A stretch of 64,000 bases of DNA from Anthonomus grandis grandis (GCF_022605725.1 NC_065555.1:27204774-27268773), one strand, 5' to 3'. Positions 11,085-23,027 are shown, numbered from the stretch's first letter. The notes: a model not told the origin generated them from the sequence alone. Program-made: numbers and translations.

Positions 11085-12690
11085 ATGCCTAAAAGGAACA
11101 GAGACGATAAACATCGCTCTAGTGATAGAGGTGTTAAAAAACTTAAAAAAATAATTGTCAGTCTAGACAATAGGCTGAAAAATATTGAAAATAATAACCG
11201 ACGTGCTGAAGTACGCCGGTTATCGAGTTCATCTTCGTCATCCACGTCACAAAGCAGCGATAACGTATCGATTTCTTCGCAATCTTCGTACGACGGTCCC
11301 AGTACGAGTAAAGCGAGAGGGAGAGAGAAAAGAGAGGATAATATAAATATTCGGGCGGCAAGTTTTCGAATATCAATATCGCCTTTATCGGGCGGTGGCG
11401 ACGAGTTTAAACTCTTGAACTCTTCTTTGAAATATCTGAAGAATCAGCAGGTATGTTATTCTTATGTTATTTATTTTTTATAGCAATGAGACTATATTAA
11501 ATGACATATTTATATTTTTTGTTTTTGTTCCTGACTTGAATGCTAGCGGGATGTAATAAAACAAATAGTTGTGAATGCTCACGACTAAAGTCTATTTTTC
11601 TATTTTGGGCATATGCAAATTCCGGCCGGTAATAATTCGAATGTACATCGAAACAGGTACTATAAATACATAACTAACCCAACCCATTTCCAACCCAACT
11701 TACCTGAAAGTGGCCGGAGTTTAGAATTGGCCCCTATTTTATTGGCGATGGTGCCAATTTTAATAGAGATTTAAATAAAATAGATATGAGTCTATACCAT
11801 ATGCAATGTCATATATTTACTTGATTCCAGGCTTGAATGGTAGCCTGATGTGGGAAATTAAGAATTATTTTAACAGAATTACTAAAATGCTTTATTGATA
11901 TTAATGAGAATATCTTTAATGTAGTGTTTCTCTTGTTGCAGAGAATATTATTGGGACAGGACTTTCCGAGGTAAATTTACCCGACCCATCATCTCTATTA
12001 TTCATATATTGGGTGAGAAAGAAAAATCTCCCGAGCCATGTGGTCCTAAAATACATAAAGATTTGGCTTCTCGTTGGGGCAAAATTTTAAAGTCTGGTTT
12101 GGCTGTTGAAGACAGAAAGAATCTTTTGTCTAAACTGGCCCCACCCGAGAATTTTAAAGTGGTGTCCCCCCTCTGCACCAATGCAGCAGTGCAAAAGGCG
12201 ATTTCGCCCAGTAATTTCTTGAGGGATGAACGTCTTGCAAAATTACAAACGCAAGTGGCTGCAGGTCTTTTCCGGCGTTGCCCAGGTATGCAGTTTAATT
12301 TTGTCAGAAGAGGGGGGAGGTAACAGGCAATATATTGAATTGCTGAGTACTACAGTGCGGTTATTAGCGAATTTATGGCACTTTAAGAATATGACAAGAA
12401 GGGAATTAATCTCGATGAATGTCAAAGGAATTTCAGGAGGCGAATAAAGAAATCCCTTTAGATACTTGCCTCGTCGGAGAAAACTTGGATGAAAGGATGA
12501 AGGCGACAAAGTCGTCTAAGGAATATGGCAAGATTTTGAGAGCAAAACCTCCCAAAAATACGTCTCGAGCGCCTACTTATCAAGCTCCATCTTCAATCCG
12601 ACGGACCCAACCCAACCCAAACCGTTCTTTCAACTATCGAGCTCCATCTCGTCATCAAGTGGGAACAATACGACAGAGAAGCCAATCTTA
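11085..12690 (+). pseudogene. DIRS ORF1 (Gag-like), frameshifted, with a likely intron
   Basis: The ATG at 11085 starts a Lys/Arg- and Ser-rich N-terminus with a coiled-coil-like stretch. At 11451 a GTATGT donor begins and at 11940-11941 a TTGTTGCAG acceptor ends, suggesting a 491-bp intron. Beyond it, frames change near 11990-12010. The stretch from 12009 contains PPLH-like, ASRWGKIL and LLSKLAPPENFKV sequences, then LLSTTVRLLANLWH and LVGENLDERMKATKS, which match the layout of DIRS Gag-like proteins. A second frame change lies near 12290-12310. The last part is Pro/Arg/Gln-rich and overlaps the start of the RT frame. The intron call rests on splice signals only. Confidence 0.68.
11451..11941 (+). 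other. Candidate intron in DIRS ORF1
   Basis: The stretch starts GTATGT and ends TTGTTGCAG. It contains two diverged copies of a motif like TTCC(T/A)G(A/G)CTTGAATG(C/G)TAG, near 11528 and 11824, so part of it is an old internal duplication. It has no open frame. An insertion within ORF1 is the alternative. Confidence 0.45.
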
Positions 12691-12884
12691 AACCAACAGA
12701 CCAGTTCCTGTTCCTCCACAACAACAGCAGTACAGGTACAAGCAACAGCTGAGGCAACGGGGGCGAGGGAGGACGTATCGTTAGGCCATGCACAGGTCAG
12801 TGCAGGTAGATTAAAATATTTTCACAATGAGTGGGAAACGCTTTTTAGAGACAGTATTACATTACGTTGGATCAAGGGTTTTAA

Positions 12885-13065
12885 CCCTTTGCGGTCGTTG
12901 TCATGTCTGACATGACACCAGGCGTAGTCGTTCACGTTTACACAAAACTTTGCTTTGAGATCGTTTGTCATGCCCTACATGACAAGGCAAAAAGCCGATT
13001 CTACTCGTTGTCATGTCTCTCATGACACATTTTCAAAGTCGATTTACTCGTTATTCATTTATACC
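12885..13065 (+). repeat. piggyBac left end with subterminal TGTCATG/CATGACA repeats
   Basis: Behind the CCCTTTGCGG terminus are at least three short palindromic units built from TGTCATG and CATGACA (for example 12899-12918, about 12967-12982 and 13011-13030). The right end (15415-15486) carries GTTGTCAT and ATGACAACGATC copies. Such subterminal repeats are usual transposase-binding sites. Confidence 0.7.
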
Positions 13066-13310
13066 ATGACAAAACCGATAACAAATTTGAATTCCGCGGG
13101 AAATTTTATTTAGGAATACACATGCTTTTTTTATGCAAGTCGTGACTTATTTGGCAACCTTGCGATTTTTTTGTTGAGTGCCGGTCGCGACAAATACACG
13201 TGCATTCTTATTTAGTCTTATTTGAGTATTTGAGAGAGTTAGGTATGCAGATTTTGTTTGTGTTTTTTTAATATTTTGTAAGATTCGGATGTTTGTTTAT
13301 AGTTATAATT

Positions 13311-15054
13311 ATGGCGAAAAGAGCATTAACGGACACGGAGTTAGAGGAACTATTATACGTAGACGAGGAGGAGTTTGACTTGGATCAGTTTAGTTCAGAG
13401 AGTGACGAATGGGAGGATATAGATCAAAATCTCAGTGAAAATGATTCTGACGAAGAATCTGAGGAACGTGTTTATAATTTAAATTTATGGAGGCCATGGA
13501 CAGCAAATGAACCAAGATTTAAAATATTCCCTTTCTTAGAAGATGTTGGATACCATCCACCACGAAATAACCAGCCAGTGTCCGAACTAGATTTTTTCAG
13601 TTATTTTTTACGGACGAACTTATACAAGCAATTGTGGATGAAACAAATAGGTATGTATTTAATTGTATTATATTTCAAGCAAAAGAAAAATGTGTAAATA
13701 TATTTTTAGATATGCTGCAGAAAAAAATTTAATAAACACGCCGCTCACAAAAAGTTCAGTTTGGAAGTCGTGGAAACCAGTCACATTAGAAGAATTTATG
13801 GCATTTTTGGGCGTTTTACTTAATATGGCCTTAAATCCAAAGACCGAACTATCTGACTATTTTTCTAATAACTGGATCGACCATCAACCCTTTTTCAAAG
13901 ATATTTTTTCGAGGGACAGATTCATGCAAATTTTTTGGAATCTTCACGTTTCTTCACCCGAAGAAGAGCAGATGGGAGTGAAGAGTCGTAGCGCCAAAGT
14001 GAAAAATGTGTTATGGTATCTGGAAACACAATTCAAGAAGTTTTATACTCCAGATAAGAATATTTCTGTAGACGAAAGTACTATTGGTTTTAAAGGCAAA
14101 GTATCCTTTAAAGTTTATAATAAAGCCAAACCTACAAAATGGGGAATAAAAGTATATGTGCTTGCAGATTCAAAAAATGGTTACATATTTACGATGGAGC
14201 CATATTTGGGAACTCAAACAACCCAGGGATTGATACGCCCAGATTTACCAGCAACCGCCCGCATAGTAGTTCATTTGGTGCAAAAACTTCTTAATTCTGG
14301 AACTGGTTCGGGAGGTTACCATATATTTATAGATAGATATTATTCAAGCCCTTTGTTAGCACGCGAGTTACATAAAATAAACATACATGTAACGGGTACT
14401 GTAATGGCTAATCGACAAGGAATTCCGACAGAATTAACTACCGCATATACAAGAAAATTTAAAGAAGGCGAGATGGTATGGAAAGATAAAAGAGTTGTTC
14501 TTATGTTATCTAGTGTATATGACAACTCAGTACAAAATAAAACCAGGCGAACGAAGACCGCTAAAGGGCGTTGGATTGAAGAAGTCATAGAAAAACCTAC
14601 AGTTATATATGAGTATAACAAATTTATGGGAGGGGTTGACGTTGCTGATCATTATGCAGCAAGCTACCAATTTTTGCGAAAAACAAGTAAATGGTGGCGA
14701 AAAGTATTTTTCTGGTTATTAGATGTGTCGATAAATAATGCCTTTATATTACAAAAAATAGCAACAAATAATCAGCAACTTCGATCGAGGAATTTCAGGA
14801 AAAAATTAGTTATTCAATTAGTTGGAAACTACAGAAATACATCCAGACGTCGATCGTATATTTCTCGTCTAAATAATAGGTTCCATGCCATTTATGCAAG
14901 AAAAAATAATTCCGATTGCAAAGTTTGCAGTGATCGATCAAAAAAAGGTGGCCGAAAAACTACTACCTATTATTGCAAAACATGTCAAGACCACCCTGCT
15001 TTGCATCCCGGGGAGTGCTTTGAGAAATATCACACCGAGGAAAATTACAGATAA
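13311..15054 (+). pseudogene. piggyBac transposase (one intron, one frameshift)
   Basis: The start at 13311 gives an acidic N-terminus (LTDTELEELL), as in piggyBac proteins. A 59-bp intron with GTATGT donor at 13651 and TTTTTAG acceptor ending 13709 joins DETNR to YAAEKN in frame. Before it, one base appears missing in a run of T near 13592, which shifts the frame by one. The catalytic core in exon 2 carries ISVDESTIGFKG (first Asp), FIDRYYSSP (second Asp) and MGGVDVADHY (third Asp). The C-terminal Cys-rich domain (CKVC...CKTC...HPGEC) that binds the ends is complete. Only the T-run indel prevents a full protein, so this copy is young, or the indel is a sequencing error. Confidence 0.88.
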
Positions 15055-15944
15055 ATACGTGTTCTTTTTTGTTTTTTTTTTTAGAATAAATATCAAGCTT
15101 TCCTATAAACTATAAAATGCGTTTTATTTTTAACTTTCTTGATAAAAAAAATGTTCTAAAAGTATATTAAAAAGCTCTCCGATAAAAAAAGAAATTTGCT
15201 GCCATTTATTACATGATATATTACAAATATTTACTAAAACTTTATTTTTTTATTTTACTCAATATATCTTTTATACTTTCGCTAAATTTTAATATTGTAA
15301 GGCAATTAGAATAACAAATAACAATAAATAAACCTATCAAGTCCCATAAAATATATTCGTTGCAAATTAGCCTCCGAGCTGTACGGAGAATCGGCGGTAA
15401 TTACCGAACGAGCGGGATGGTTGTCATGGTATAGATGACAACGATCTGTGCTCTTATCTGAAAGTTGCACTGCCGTCCGCAAAGGGTTAAAATACCATTT
15501 ATTTCCAAACCGCGTCAACGGGAAATTAATAAAGTGCATTGGTCAGTCAGCGACAAGGGTTTAATTAAAACATGTATCGACAAACTGCTTGCATCTGGGG
15601 CTGTCAAATTAATAAAACCTTGTAAAAATCAATTTATTTCAAAATTTTTTATAAGACCGAAAAATGATGGGTCTAACAGGCTTATTTTAAATCTGGAGGA
15701 TTTAAATAAATTTGTAAATTGTAAACACTTTAAACTGGAAGATCATCGCACCGTTACCAAACTAATTTCCAAAAATTGCTTTATGTGTACAATAGATATA
15801 AAAGATGCATATTTTCATATACCTATATTTGAAGAACATAAGAAATTTTTAAGGTTTGAATTTGATGATCACATTTATGAATACACTTGTATGCCTTTTG
15901 GAATAAATGTAGCTCTCTGGGTATTTACCAAACTAATGAGGCCT

Positions 15945-16112
15945 ATTTTGAGTCATCTTAGAGAGAGACGGTTTCTCTCTGTAATCTTTTTAGATGATAT
16001 TTTGCTCTTTGGTAATACATATCAAGAATGTTATGAAAATGGTTATTACACAAGCAAACTTCTAACTACACTTGGGTTCATTTTAAATCTTGAAAAAAGC
16101 AAATTAATTCCT
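15945..16112 (+). repeat. 168-bp DIRS segment, left copy
   Basis: This copy encodes the FLDDILLFG region of the DIRS RT and abuts the 5' LTR of the gypsy element. It is repeated at 21140-21307, right after the 3' LTR, with three or four base differences. A retroviral-type insertion should duplicate only 4-6 bp. Confidence 0.95.
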
Positions 16113-16113
16113 G

Positions 16114-16310
16114 TGTGATGAATACCTTATAGTCGTTTATGTACAAGAGCCTTAATCGATATGTCAATACAGATTGACAAGTAGCATATGTCATTTGTCA
16201 TGTATATATATAACGCCATTTTCATAAAACAAAGCAGTTGTCATTCCGCCTTCAAAGCAGTCGTATAATTCACCTCCGCCTCAGCCCTCAACCTCCAAAA
16301 ACACGTTACA
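16114..16310 (+). repeat. 5' LTR of the second gypsy element
   Basis: The 197-bp direct repeat of 20943-21139 starts TGTGATG and ends TTACA, with a TATATATAA stretch near 16205. It is directly followed by the primer binding site. Confidence 0.95.
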
Positions 16311-16328
16311 TGGCGCAGTCGGAAAACA
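16311..16328 (+). other. Primer binding site
   Basis: TGGCGCAGTCGG begins immediately after the 5' LTR and has the form of a tRNA-Ser-type primer site used by many insect gypsy elements. Confidence 0.75.
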
Positions 16329-16431
16329 CGAAATATTGAAGAAAATCTTAAAATATTGAAGAAATCCTGCTATATTTTGAACTTTTTGCTGCCACAATCG
16401 TCAAGACCATGGATTTCCGCGGGGTCCGCCC

Positions 16432-17991
16432 ATGAAGTTTTCGGGAAACGTCGCGGAAAACTGGAGTTTTTGGAAACAGCGGTTCATCACCTACCTGAAG
16501 GCCACAGAAATTACGAAAAAAGAGCAGGTAACACAATGCGCCCAACGTTTAACCTTAATTGGAGAGGAAGGGATTCGAATTTTTAACACATTTTCATTTA
16601 CTGAAGCTGAAAAAGATAAGCTAGACCCTTTAATTGAACAATTTGATCAGTATTTATATGCTAAGAAGAATCTTACCTACGTTAGACATAAATTGTTTAC
16701 CTGCAAATAAAAAGACTCACAGACTATTGAAAATTTTTCAACAGAGCTAAAAAATCTGGCAAATTCTTGTGAGTTTGGGGCCCTTCAAAATGAGCTTGTA
16801 AAAACACTGTTTATTTGTGGCATAAAATCACACTCGCAGAGAGAGAGACTCCTGGAGGAAGCTGACCTGAAGACGCTGGAAGAAGTGGTGCAGTATTGCG
16901 TCAATGCTCAGAAGTGTAAGGAGCATGGCCGGAAGATTACCATTGGACATGGGACCTACTCGGGGACGCCTGAAGTCTCGCCTATGGTAAACTTGGTCAA
17001 GAAGTACCCGCAGAACAAATGTGGAAAGTGTGGCAACCGCCACAGCTATGGAAGGTGTCCAGCATTCGGGAAGCATTGTGGAGTATGTGGAGGGGCAAAC
17101 CATTTTGCAGCGTTGTGCAATAAAGCTGAGGCAAGAGGACGAGGACAAACTGGAGGCAACTATAAATCAAATAAGGTGAATCGGGTTTCAAATAGGAATA
17201 GTAGTACCCATAGAAGCTATAATAAGTATAGCGAGAAATGTAATAATTTTAAAAATAAAAATAAAAAAATTTCTAAAATAAAAAATTTCACTTCTGATGA
17301 TCAGAATGAGATAAATCGTAGCGCTGATGAGATTTTATTCATAGGGACTGTCAGTGCAATCGAAGGCCAGGTCAACGAGATACATGGGGGCTCATGGACT
17401 ACACCGGTGAACATCAGTGGACAGCTTTTCGAGTTTACACTCGACAGTGGGGCGATGGCCAACATCATGCCTGTAGAAATTCTGCATAAGTTAGGATTTG
17501 AATTTGAGAATTTAGAAAAAACGAAGGTAATACTAACTTCTTATACTGATAATACTTTGCCAATAATTGGAAGCTGTAAGTTAAATTGTTCTGTTAAAAA
17601 TAAAAAGGTACTTATACCTTTTTATGTGGTTAGTCAAAGGGGTAAAGCGATTTTGGGTTTAAAAAGCTGTGTAGATTTGGGTCTGATTAAAAAAATAGAT
17701 TCAGTTGATAGTGAGAGTCAGTCTTTTGAGGCAATAATGAAAGATTATGAGTTTTTATTTCATGGTATAGGGTGTTTAGAAAATAAATTTTACATAGATT
17801 TAAAAGAAAATTATCAACCAGTTGTAGTACCCCCCCGTAAAGTTCCTTTTGCACTAGAAAATAAATTAACGCTTACTTTAAAGAACCTAGAGCAAAACAA
17901 GATTATAGAAAAAAGTAATGAGAGTTCGGAGTGGTTAAATCCGATTGTCATAGTTAAAAAAAAAAAGATGATACTTTGCGTATTTGTTTAG
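16432..17991 (+). pseudogene. gag: Gag and protease of the second gypsy element
   Basis: The frame from 16432 starts MKFSGNVAENWSFWKQRF, a typical gypsy Gag N-terminus. A TAA at 16708-16710 interrupts it, but the same frame stays open to 17991. Two zinc knuckles follow: CGKCGNRHSYGRC and CGVCGGANHFAALC (about 17020-17120). The aspartic protease site FTLDSGAMANIM lies near 17435, and the start of RT (about 17820-17950) follows without a frame change. The frame is lost in a run of A near 17958. An upstream ATG at 16410 is one frame out and may be the original start. Confidence 0.85.
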
Positions 17992-20240
17992 ACCCTAAAG
18001 CTTTAAATGCACAACTAAAACAAAATTTTTTTTTGGCATATTCCAACGGTAGAGGAATTAACATCGAAGCTGAGCAATTGTAAATGTTTCTCAACACTGG
18101 ATGCTACTCAGGGATTTTCAATGATACAACTGGACAAAGAATCTTCGCAGATCTGTACTTTCAGTGTGGGAAATTTAGGCAAATATCGATATTTGAGAAT
18201 ACCTTTTGGTTTATCTTGTGCTCCTCAGGTTTTCCAGAAGAAGATGACAGCAATTTTTTCAGATATTTCAGGTTGTGGAGTCTATTATGACGACATCTTG
18301 GTTTATAGTGACACATATGAATCTCATTTAAAAATCTTAAAAAAAGTGTTTGAAAGGGCCAAAAAACATAATGTTAGGTTCAATAAAGAAAAGTGTAAAT
18401 TTTGTATGAATGAGGTGACATATTTAGGACACAAAATTTCCATCCAGGGTATCACTCCAGATGAATCGAAGGTTGAAGCCATAAAAAATATGCCAAGGCC
18501 TCAGGATGTCCAGGGTGTGCAGCGTTTTCTGGGCATGGTTACATATCTGGGTCGTTTTGTCGAAAATCTTTTAGAAAAAACAACTATGTTGAGAGAGCTG
18601 TTAAAAAAAAATGTGCAATTTGTGTGGGAAAAAGGTCACCAGTTAGCATTTCAAAATCTTAAAGACATTATTTGTAGAGCTCCGTGTCTTAAATTTTTTG
18701 AGCCTAGAAAGCCGGTAGTCATATCAGTGGATGCTTCGAAAGATGGTATGGGTGCCACCCTATTGCAGGATGGAGTGGCCTGTGCTCATGCATCCAGAGC
18801 TTTGACGGAGACACAAAGGAATTACTCACAAATTGAGAAGGAATGTTTGGCTGTATGGTTTGGTTGTGAAAAGTTTTTTCAATATGTTTACGGGTTAGAT
18901 AATTTTACTGTTGAAACGGATCATTCTCCATTAATACATATTTTTAAAAAACCAATAAGTTCATGTCCACCGAGATTGCAGAGAATGGTTTTACAGTTAA
19001 GAAAATTTAAGTTTACTTTAATTTATAAACCTGGTAAAAAATTAGTTATTGCAGATACTTTAAGTCGAGCGTATGAAAACAAATATTTTAATGAAAATCA
19101 AGAACTAGAAGTAGAAGCTCAAATATGTATCGTGAAACATTTTCTGGATGCAACAGATGAAAAAATAGCAGAGCTTGCTAAACACACAAACTCTGATCCA
19201 GATTTACAGCAGCTAAAAACCTATATTCTCGAGGGTTGGCCTAATAAAATAAGATCGGAATTATCATACATAAATAATTTAATATACAAGGGGCATAAAC
19301 TAATAGTACCTTTGGCTTGCAGACTAGATATTTTAAATAAATTACATTCAAATTCACACATGGGGGTCAACAGATGTATTCAAAGGGCAAATTTATCTTT
19401 TTATTGGCCTTTTATGAATAGGCAGATACAGAACGTGGTGTTGTCTTGCGCAACATGTCAAATTTATAGTAAAAACAATCAGTCAGAACCATTGAGTCCC
19501 CATGATATTCCGAAAATACCTTGGCAAAAAGTTGCATGTGACATTTTTCATTTGGATGGTCAGGCATATTTGCTTACTGTAGATTATTATTCCAAATTTG
19601 TTGAGCTGGTGAATCTAAGTGGGGATCTAACAAGTAAAAATGTAATTTTGCAATTAAAATCAATTTTTTCAAGACATGGTATTCCTGTGGTTATATGCAC
19701 AGATGGAGGACCTGAATTTAACAGCAATGAATTTAAAGATTTTTCACAAAAATGGCAGTTTTCACATATAATTTCATCTCCCAGGTATCCTCAGTCCAAT
19801 GGACAAGTAGAAAGAACAATAGGCACTGTCAAAAACATGTTAAAAAAATGTAAACGTGAAAATAGAGATCCCTACTTAGCTCTTTTAGATTTACACAACA
19901 CGCCAATACATAATAGGGTATCGCTAGCACATATTTTAATGGGTAGGTCTCTCAGGGATTTGCTGCCTAAACTTTACAATGTGAAACCTAATCTTGACAT
20001 TAAAAAGTATAATGAGTATCTGGATCATAATAAAATACAACAAAAAAAGAATTTTGACAAGAAAGGGGTGAAAACTTTGTCATATTTGGCAGTAAATGAC
20101 GAAATTTTGTATAAAGGAGAGTTAAGTTTGGAAAAGGGGTACTATTATTGACATATTAGGATTTAGATCCTACAAGATCTGTACAGAGGATGGCTCAACT
20201 TTAGTCAGAAATATAAAATTTTTAAAAAAATTTAGAAACC
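17992..20240 (+). pseudogene. pol: RT, RNase H and integrase of the second gypsy element
   Basis: Short frame changes occur at an A run (about 17958) and a T run (about 18029-18037). From 18121 the frame is open to 20151. RT shows LDATQGF and the YYDDILVYS catalytic box. RNase H shows VDASKDGMG and ETDHSPL. Integrase has the H-x-C-C zinc region ending CATC (about 19450) and the DDE residues in CDIFHLDG, TDGGPEFNS and SNGQVERT. A last one-base shift near 20150 leads to the C-terminal RSYK and RNIKFLKKF part. Most breaks fall in homopolymers and all catalytic residues are kept. Confidence 0.87.
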
Positions 20241-20942
20241 CGACAAAACTGAAGGGCAACGTTGAACTATCCTCTGATAATTTTGTGTTTACAGAAAGTG
20301 ACGTATCTTTGTGTGGAAGTCAAGAATATATATATTTAGGTTTAAGTAAGGAAAATTTACATGTTGACAGGGAAGAGATAGATCAGATGAGAGATGACAG
20401 AATGAGTATAGAGGATTTAAATTCAAGTACGAGTAGTTTCGAGTCAACTTACTGAGGAATATTACGGAATTATTACAAAATGAGAGTGATGCAAACAGCA
20501 CTCAATTAAACTCTAATGCACATGCAGATTCAGATTTTACAAATACTGACATTCTCCCGTCAATATCTAAATCTGGTCGAAATATTAAGAGAAACTCAAA
20601 GTTTGATGGTTACATAATCTATAAATAAAAAGTTTTTAAATTGAATATTGTATAATAAGTAATGTTCTGAATTTATTTGGCATATGCTAATTACATAGGT
20701 ATATTATAAAATATATAGTTAAATGGTTATGATTTTTATATAGAGAAAGGGTATAAAATAACTCGTGTTATAAAAGAATTGTGTTGTATATACAATTAGG
20801 TTAATGAGGCTGTGTATATGTTAAGGGACTTGTAGGGTATTAAAATATAGGCTATGTATTTAATAATAGGTTTGAACTGTGATAGAAATGATGGAAAAAA
20901 GCAAGTTGTGATATAGCATTTTATTTGGGCCAATAAGGGGGA
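20241..20942. other. 3' untranslated part of the second gypsy element
   Basis: After the integrase C-terminus the sequence is AT-rich with a short acidic/Ser-rich frame to about 20452. It has no env-like features and ends in the polypurine tract beside the 3' LTR. Confidence 0.6.
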
Positions 20943-21139
20943 TGTGATGTATACCTTATAGTCGTTTATGTACAAGAGCCTTAATCGATATGTCAATACA
21001 GATTGACAAGTAGCATATGTCATTTGTCATGTATATATATAACGCCATTTTCATAAAATAAAGCAGTTGTCATTCCGCCTTCAAAGCAGTCGTATAATTC
21101 ACCTCCGCCTCAACCCTCAACCTCCAAAAACACGTTACA
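20943..21139 (+). repeat. 3' LTR of the second gypsy element
   Basis: The copy matches the 5' LTR except for three substitutions (about 98.5% identity), pointing to a fairly recent insertion. It is preceded by the polypurine tract. Confidence 0.95.
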
Positions 21140-21307
21140 ATTTTGACTCATCTTAGAGAGAGACGGTTTCCCTCTGTAATCTTTTTAGATGATATTTTGC
21201 TCTTTGGTAATACATGTCAAGAATGTTATGAAAATGGTTATTACACAAGCAAACTTCTAACTACACTTGGGTTCATTTTAAATCTTGAAAAAAGCAAATT
21301 AATTCCT
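21140..21307 (+). repeat. 168-bp DIRS segment, right copy
   Basis: This is the partner of 15945-16112. It begins directly after the 3' LTR and runs in frame into the rest of the DIRS RNase H. Confidence 0.95.
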
Positions 21308-22110
21308 ATTCAAAAAATTCAATACCTGGGTTTTCTTTATGATTCAGTTGACATGTGTGTTTCACTCCCAGAGGAAAAAATAATAAATACGATTAAGTTG
21401 GTTAAAAAGTTTTCTGCAATTGGCACCTGTTCTATTAGAGATTTTGCTATGTTTGTGGGTAAACTTGTTTCTCTACGTCCTGGGTTTAAATATGCCTGGT
21501 TATACACAAAATTGTTCGAAATGCAAAAATTTTTAGCACTACGCTCTTCTGGGGGTAACTATGATGCAAGGATGCAAATCTCGTCCGAGTTAGCTACAGA
21601 TTTTCAGTGGTGGCTTAATAATTTACCAAAAGCCAAAAATAATATTAGATCTGATGACTTTCATTTAGAAATTTTTTCGGACGCCTCAAAAACAGGATGG
21701 GGGGTTAACTGCAAAGACAAAAATACTCATGGGTTTTGGTCGGACCATGAAAAAGAGCAACACATTAATTATCTTGAGCTTTTAGCGGCTTTCTTTGGTT
21801 TAAAGTGTTTTGCAAATTCCTTATCAAATTGTCATATTTTGTGCCGAATAGACAACACAACGGCTATTGCTTATATAAATAAAATGGGAAGTGTTCAATA
21901 CCCAAAACTTAATAATCTTGCACGTTTTATTTGGCAATGGTGCGAAGAAAGAAATTTATTTTTATATGCTTCCTATATAAGCTCTAGCGAAAATAAAGAG
22001 AATCTCGTAATTTGCAAATGGAAACCGAGTGGTCTTTAAGCAAAACCGTTTTTGTCAATTTGGTAGACCTAATATTGACCTATTTGCATCTCGAAACAAC
22101 AGGAAGTGTT

Positions 22111-23027
22111 TAAAATAAAATCGAAGGTATTATATAAAACAGAAACATTTAACGTGTGCACCTTCTAAGCATTCAGGTATAATAAAACATATTATCAAAA
22201 TTTGCATAATTGAAAAATATTCCGAGCGTTGTTTTTAAATGTACTGACTGAGGCTGTTCCATGCTTTTTGCCCACGCTATATATACTGTATGTATATTGT
22301 ATTAACTCTGGTTTTCATAATAGTGTATAAATAAGTAAACATAAAGAAAAATCTATGCATCAATAAGACTGAATATAAAATTTATATCTTTCTAATACCC
22401 ATAACACAAACAATAATAATAAACGTAAAACGTGAAAAATTGTTAAAATGTAAATGTAGCCAATATCTATTTATACTATCCACAAATACCTGTGTATATT
22501 CCTTAATCTTATTTATATTCCATGCTATAACAAGGGTTCTATGCCCATCGACCAGGTTAAAAAATTATCGGTTGTAACGGACACATGGGGTTCCCCACTA
22601 TAAGTGTTGGAGGTACTTACTAAACTGCTAAAGGTCAGAAGAGTTTTGTCTGAAAATAAAAAGTTTTGTTATATTTTACAAGGATAAAATAAAAAACGCA
22701 TTGTTTTAAGGTTTAATCAAAAATTACAAAGAACCTATTGATGTAGGACAAAATTTTAGAAATCGAGCATGTATATTTCTGTAACTTGTGGTAGACATGG
22801 GCAAATTAGTAAAATCTAATTTTCGAAGAACTTCCATTTTCTTTATTTGAAATTTAGTAAGACGTTTCGGTTGGATTGGGTTGGGTTCACAAAATATTTG
22901 CTTCTGTCCAATGTATTATATACAATAATTATTTGCTGTCACACGTAAAAAGAATGATATAAAAGGTACAAAATACCTGTCTAAGACTTTCTTTTAATAT
23001 AAATTTTAGAGACTCATTACACCGCAT
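22111..23027. other. AT-rich spacer
   Basis: I see no coding domain or repeat structure I can name between the broken DIRS end and the LINE fragment that follows. A TTGGATTGGGTTGGGTTC run at 22871-22888 is simple sequence. Confidence 0.4.

Larger units (their letters stand above)
12885..15486 (+). mobile_element. piggyBac element with TTAA target duplications
   Basis: The element is 2602 bp, starts CCCTTTGCGG and ends with CCGCAAAGGG. It is flanked by TTAA at 12881-12884 and 15487-15490. Removing it and one TTAA restores the DIRS reading frame across the site, which confirms both borders. It encodes a piggyBac transposase with one short intron. Confidence 0.95.
16114..21139 (+). mobile_element. 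Ty3/gypsy LTR retrotransposon without env
   Basis: The element has 197-bp LTRs (16114-16310 and 20943-21139) that start TGTGATG and end TTACA. A TGGCGCAGTCGG primer binding site starts directly at 16311 and a purine tract (AAGGGGGA) ends at 20942. The LTRs differ at three positions. Gag with two zinc knuckles, then protease, RT, RNase H and integrase follow, with several frame breaks. It sits inside the DIRS RT gene. Confidence 0.95.
12640..22105 (+). pseudogene. DIRS reverse transcriptase/RNase H, in three segments
   Basis: Segment 1 (about 12640-12884) overlaps the end of ORF1 and reaches the WIKGF motif that precedes RT in DIRS. Segment 2 (15487-16112) continues in frame after the piggyBac footprint with IPFISKP, RLILNLEDLN, the CTIDIKDAYFH and MPFGI blocks and the FLDDILLFG catalytic box. 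Segment 3 (21140 onward) repeats the FLDDILLFG region, then gives the connection, EIFSDASKTGWG RNase H motif and RIDNTTAIAYI block. It ends with TAA at 22037-22039, followed by a frameshifted FGRPNIDLFASR block. The catalytic region is present twice because 168 bp are duplicated around the gypsy insertion. Confidence 0.82.
10985..22110 (+). mobile_element. DIRS-type tyrosine-recombinase retrotransposon, degenerate, hosting two other elements
   Basis: ORF1 and an RT/RNase H ORF of DIRS type can be followed over three separated segments. They are interrupted by a piggyBac element (12885-15486) and a gypsy element (16114-21139). The coding sequence stops being recognisable near 22110, just after the FGRPNIDLFASR-type block that follows RNase H in DIRS. 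No tyrosine recombinase or terminal repeats were found, so the 3' end appears lost. The left limit is approximate. Confidence 0.82.

Noticed and set aside
13663..13709. In-frame ATG at 13663 as the start of the main piggyBac ORF
   Set aside because: Those codons lie in a 59-bp GT..AG intron; splicing joins the upstream exon to YAAEKN.
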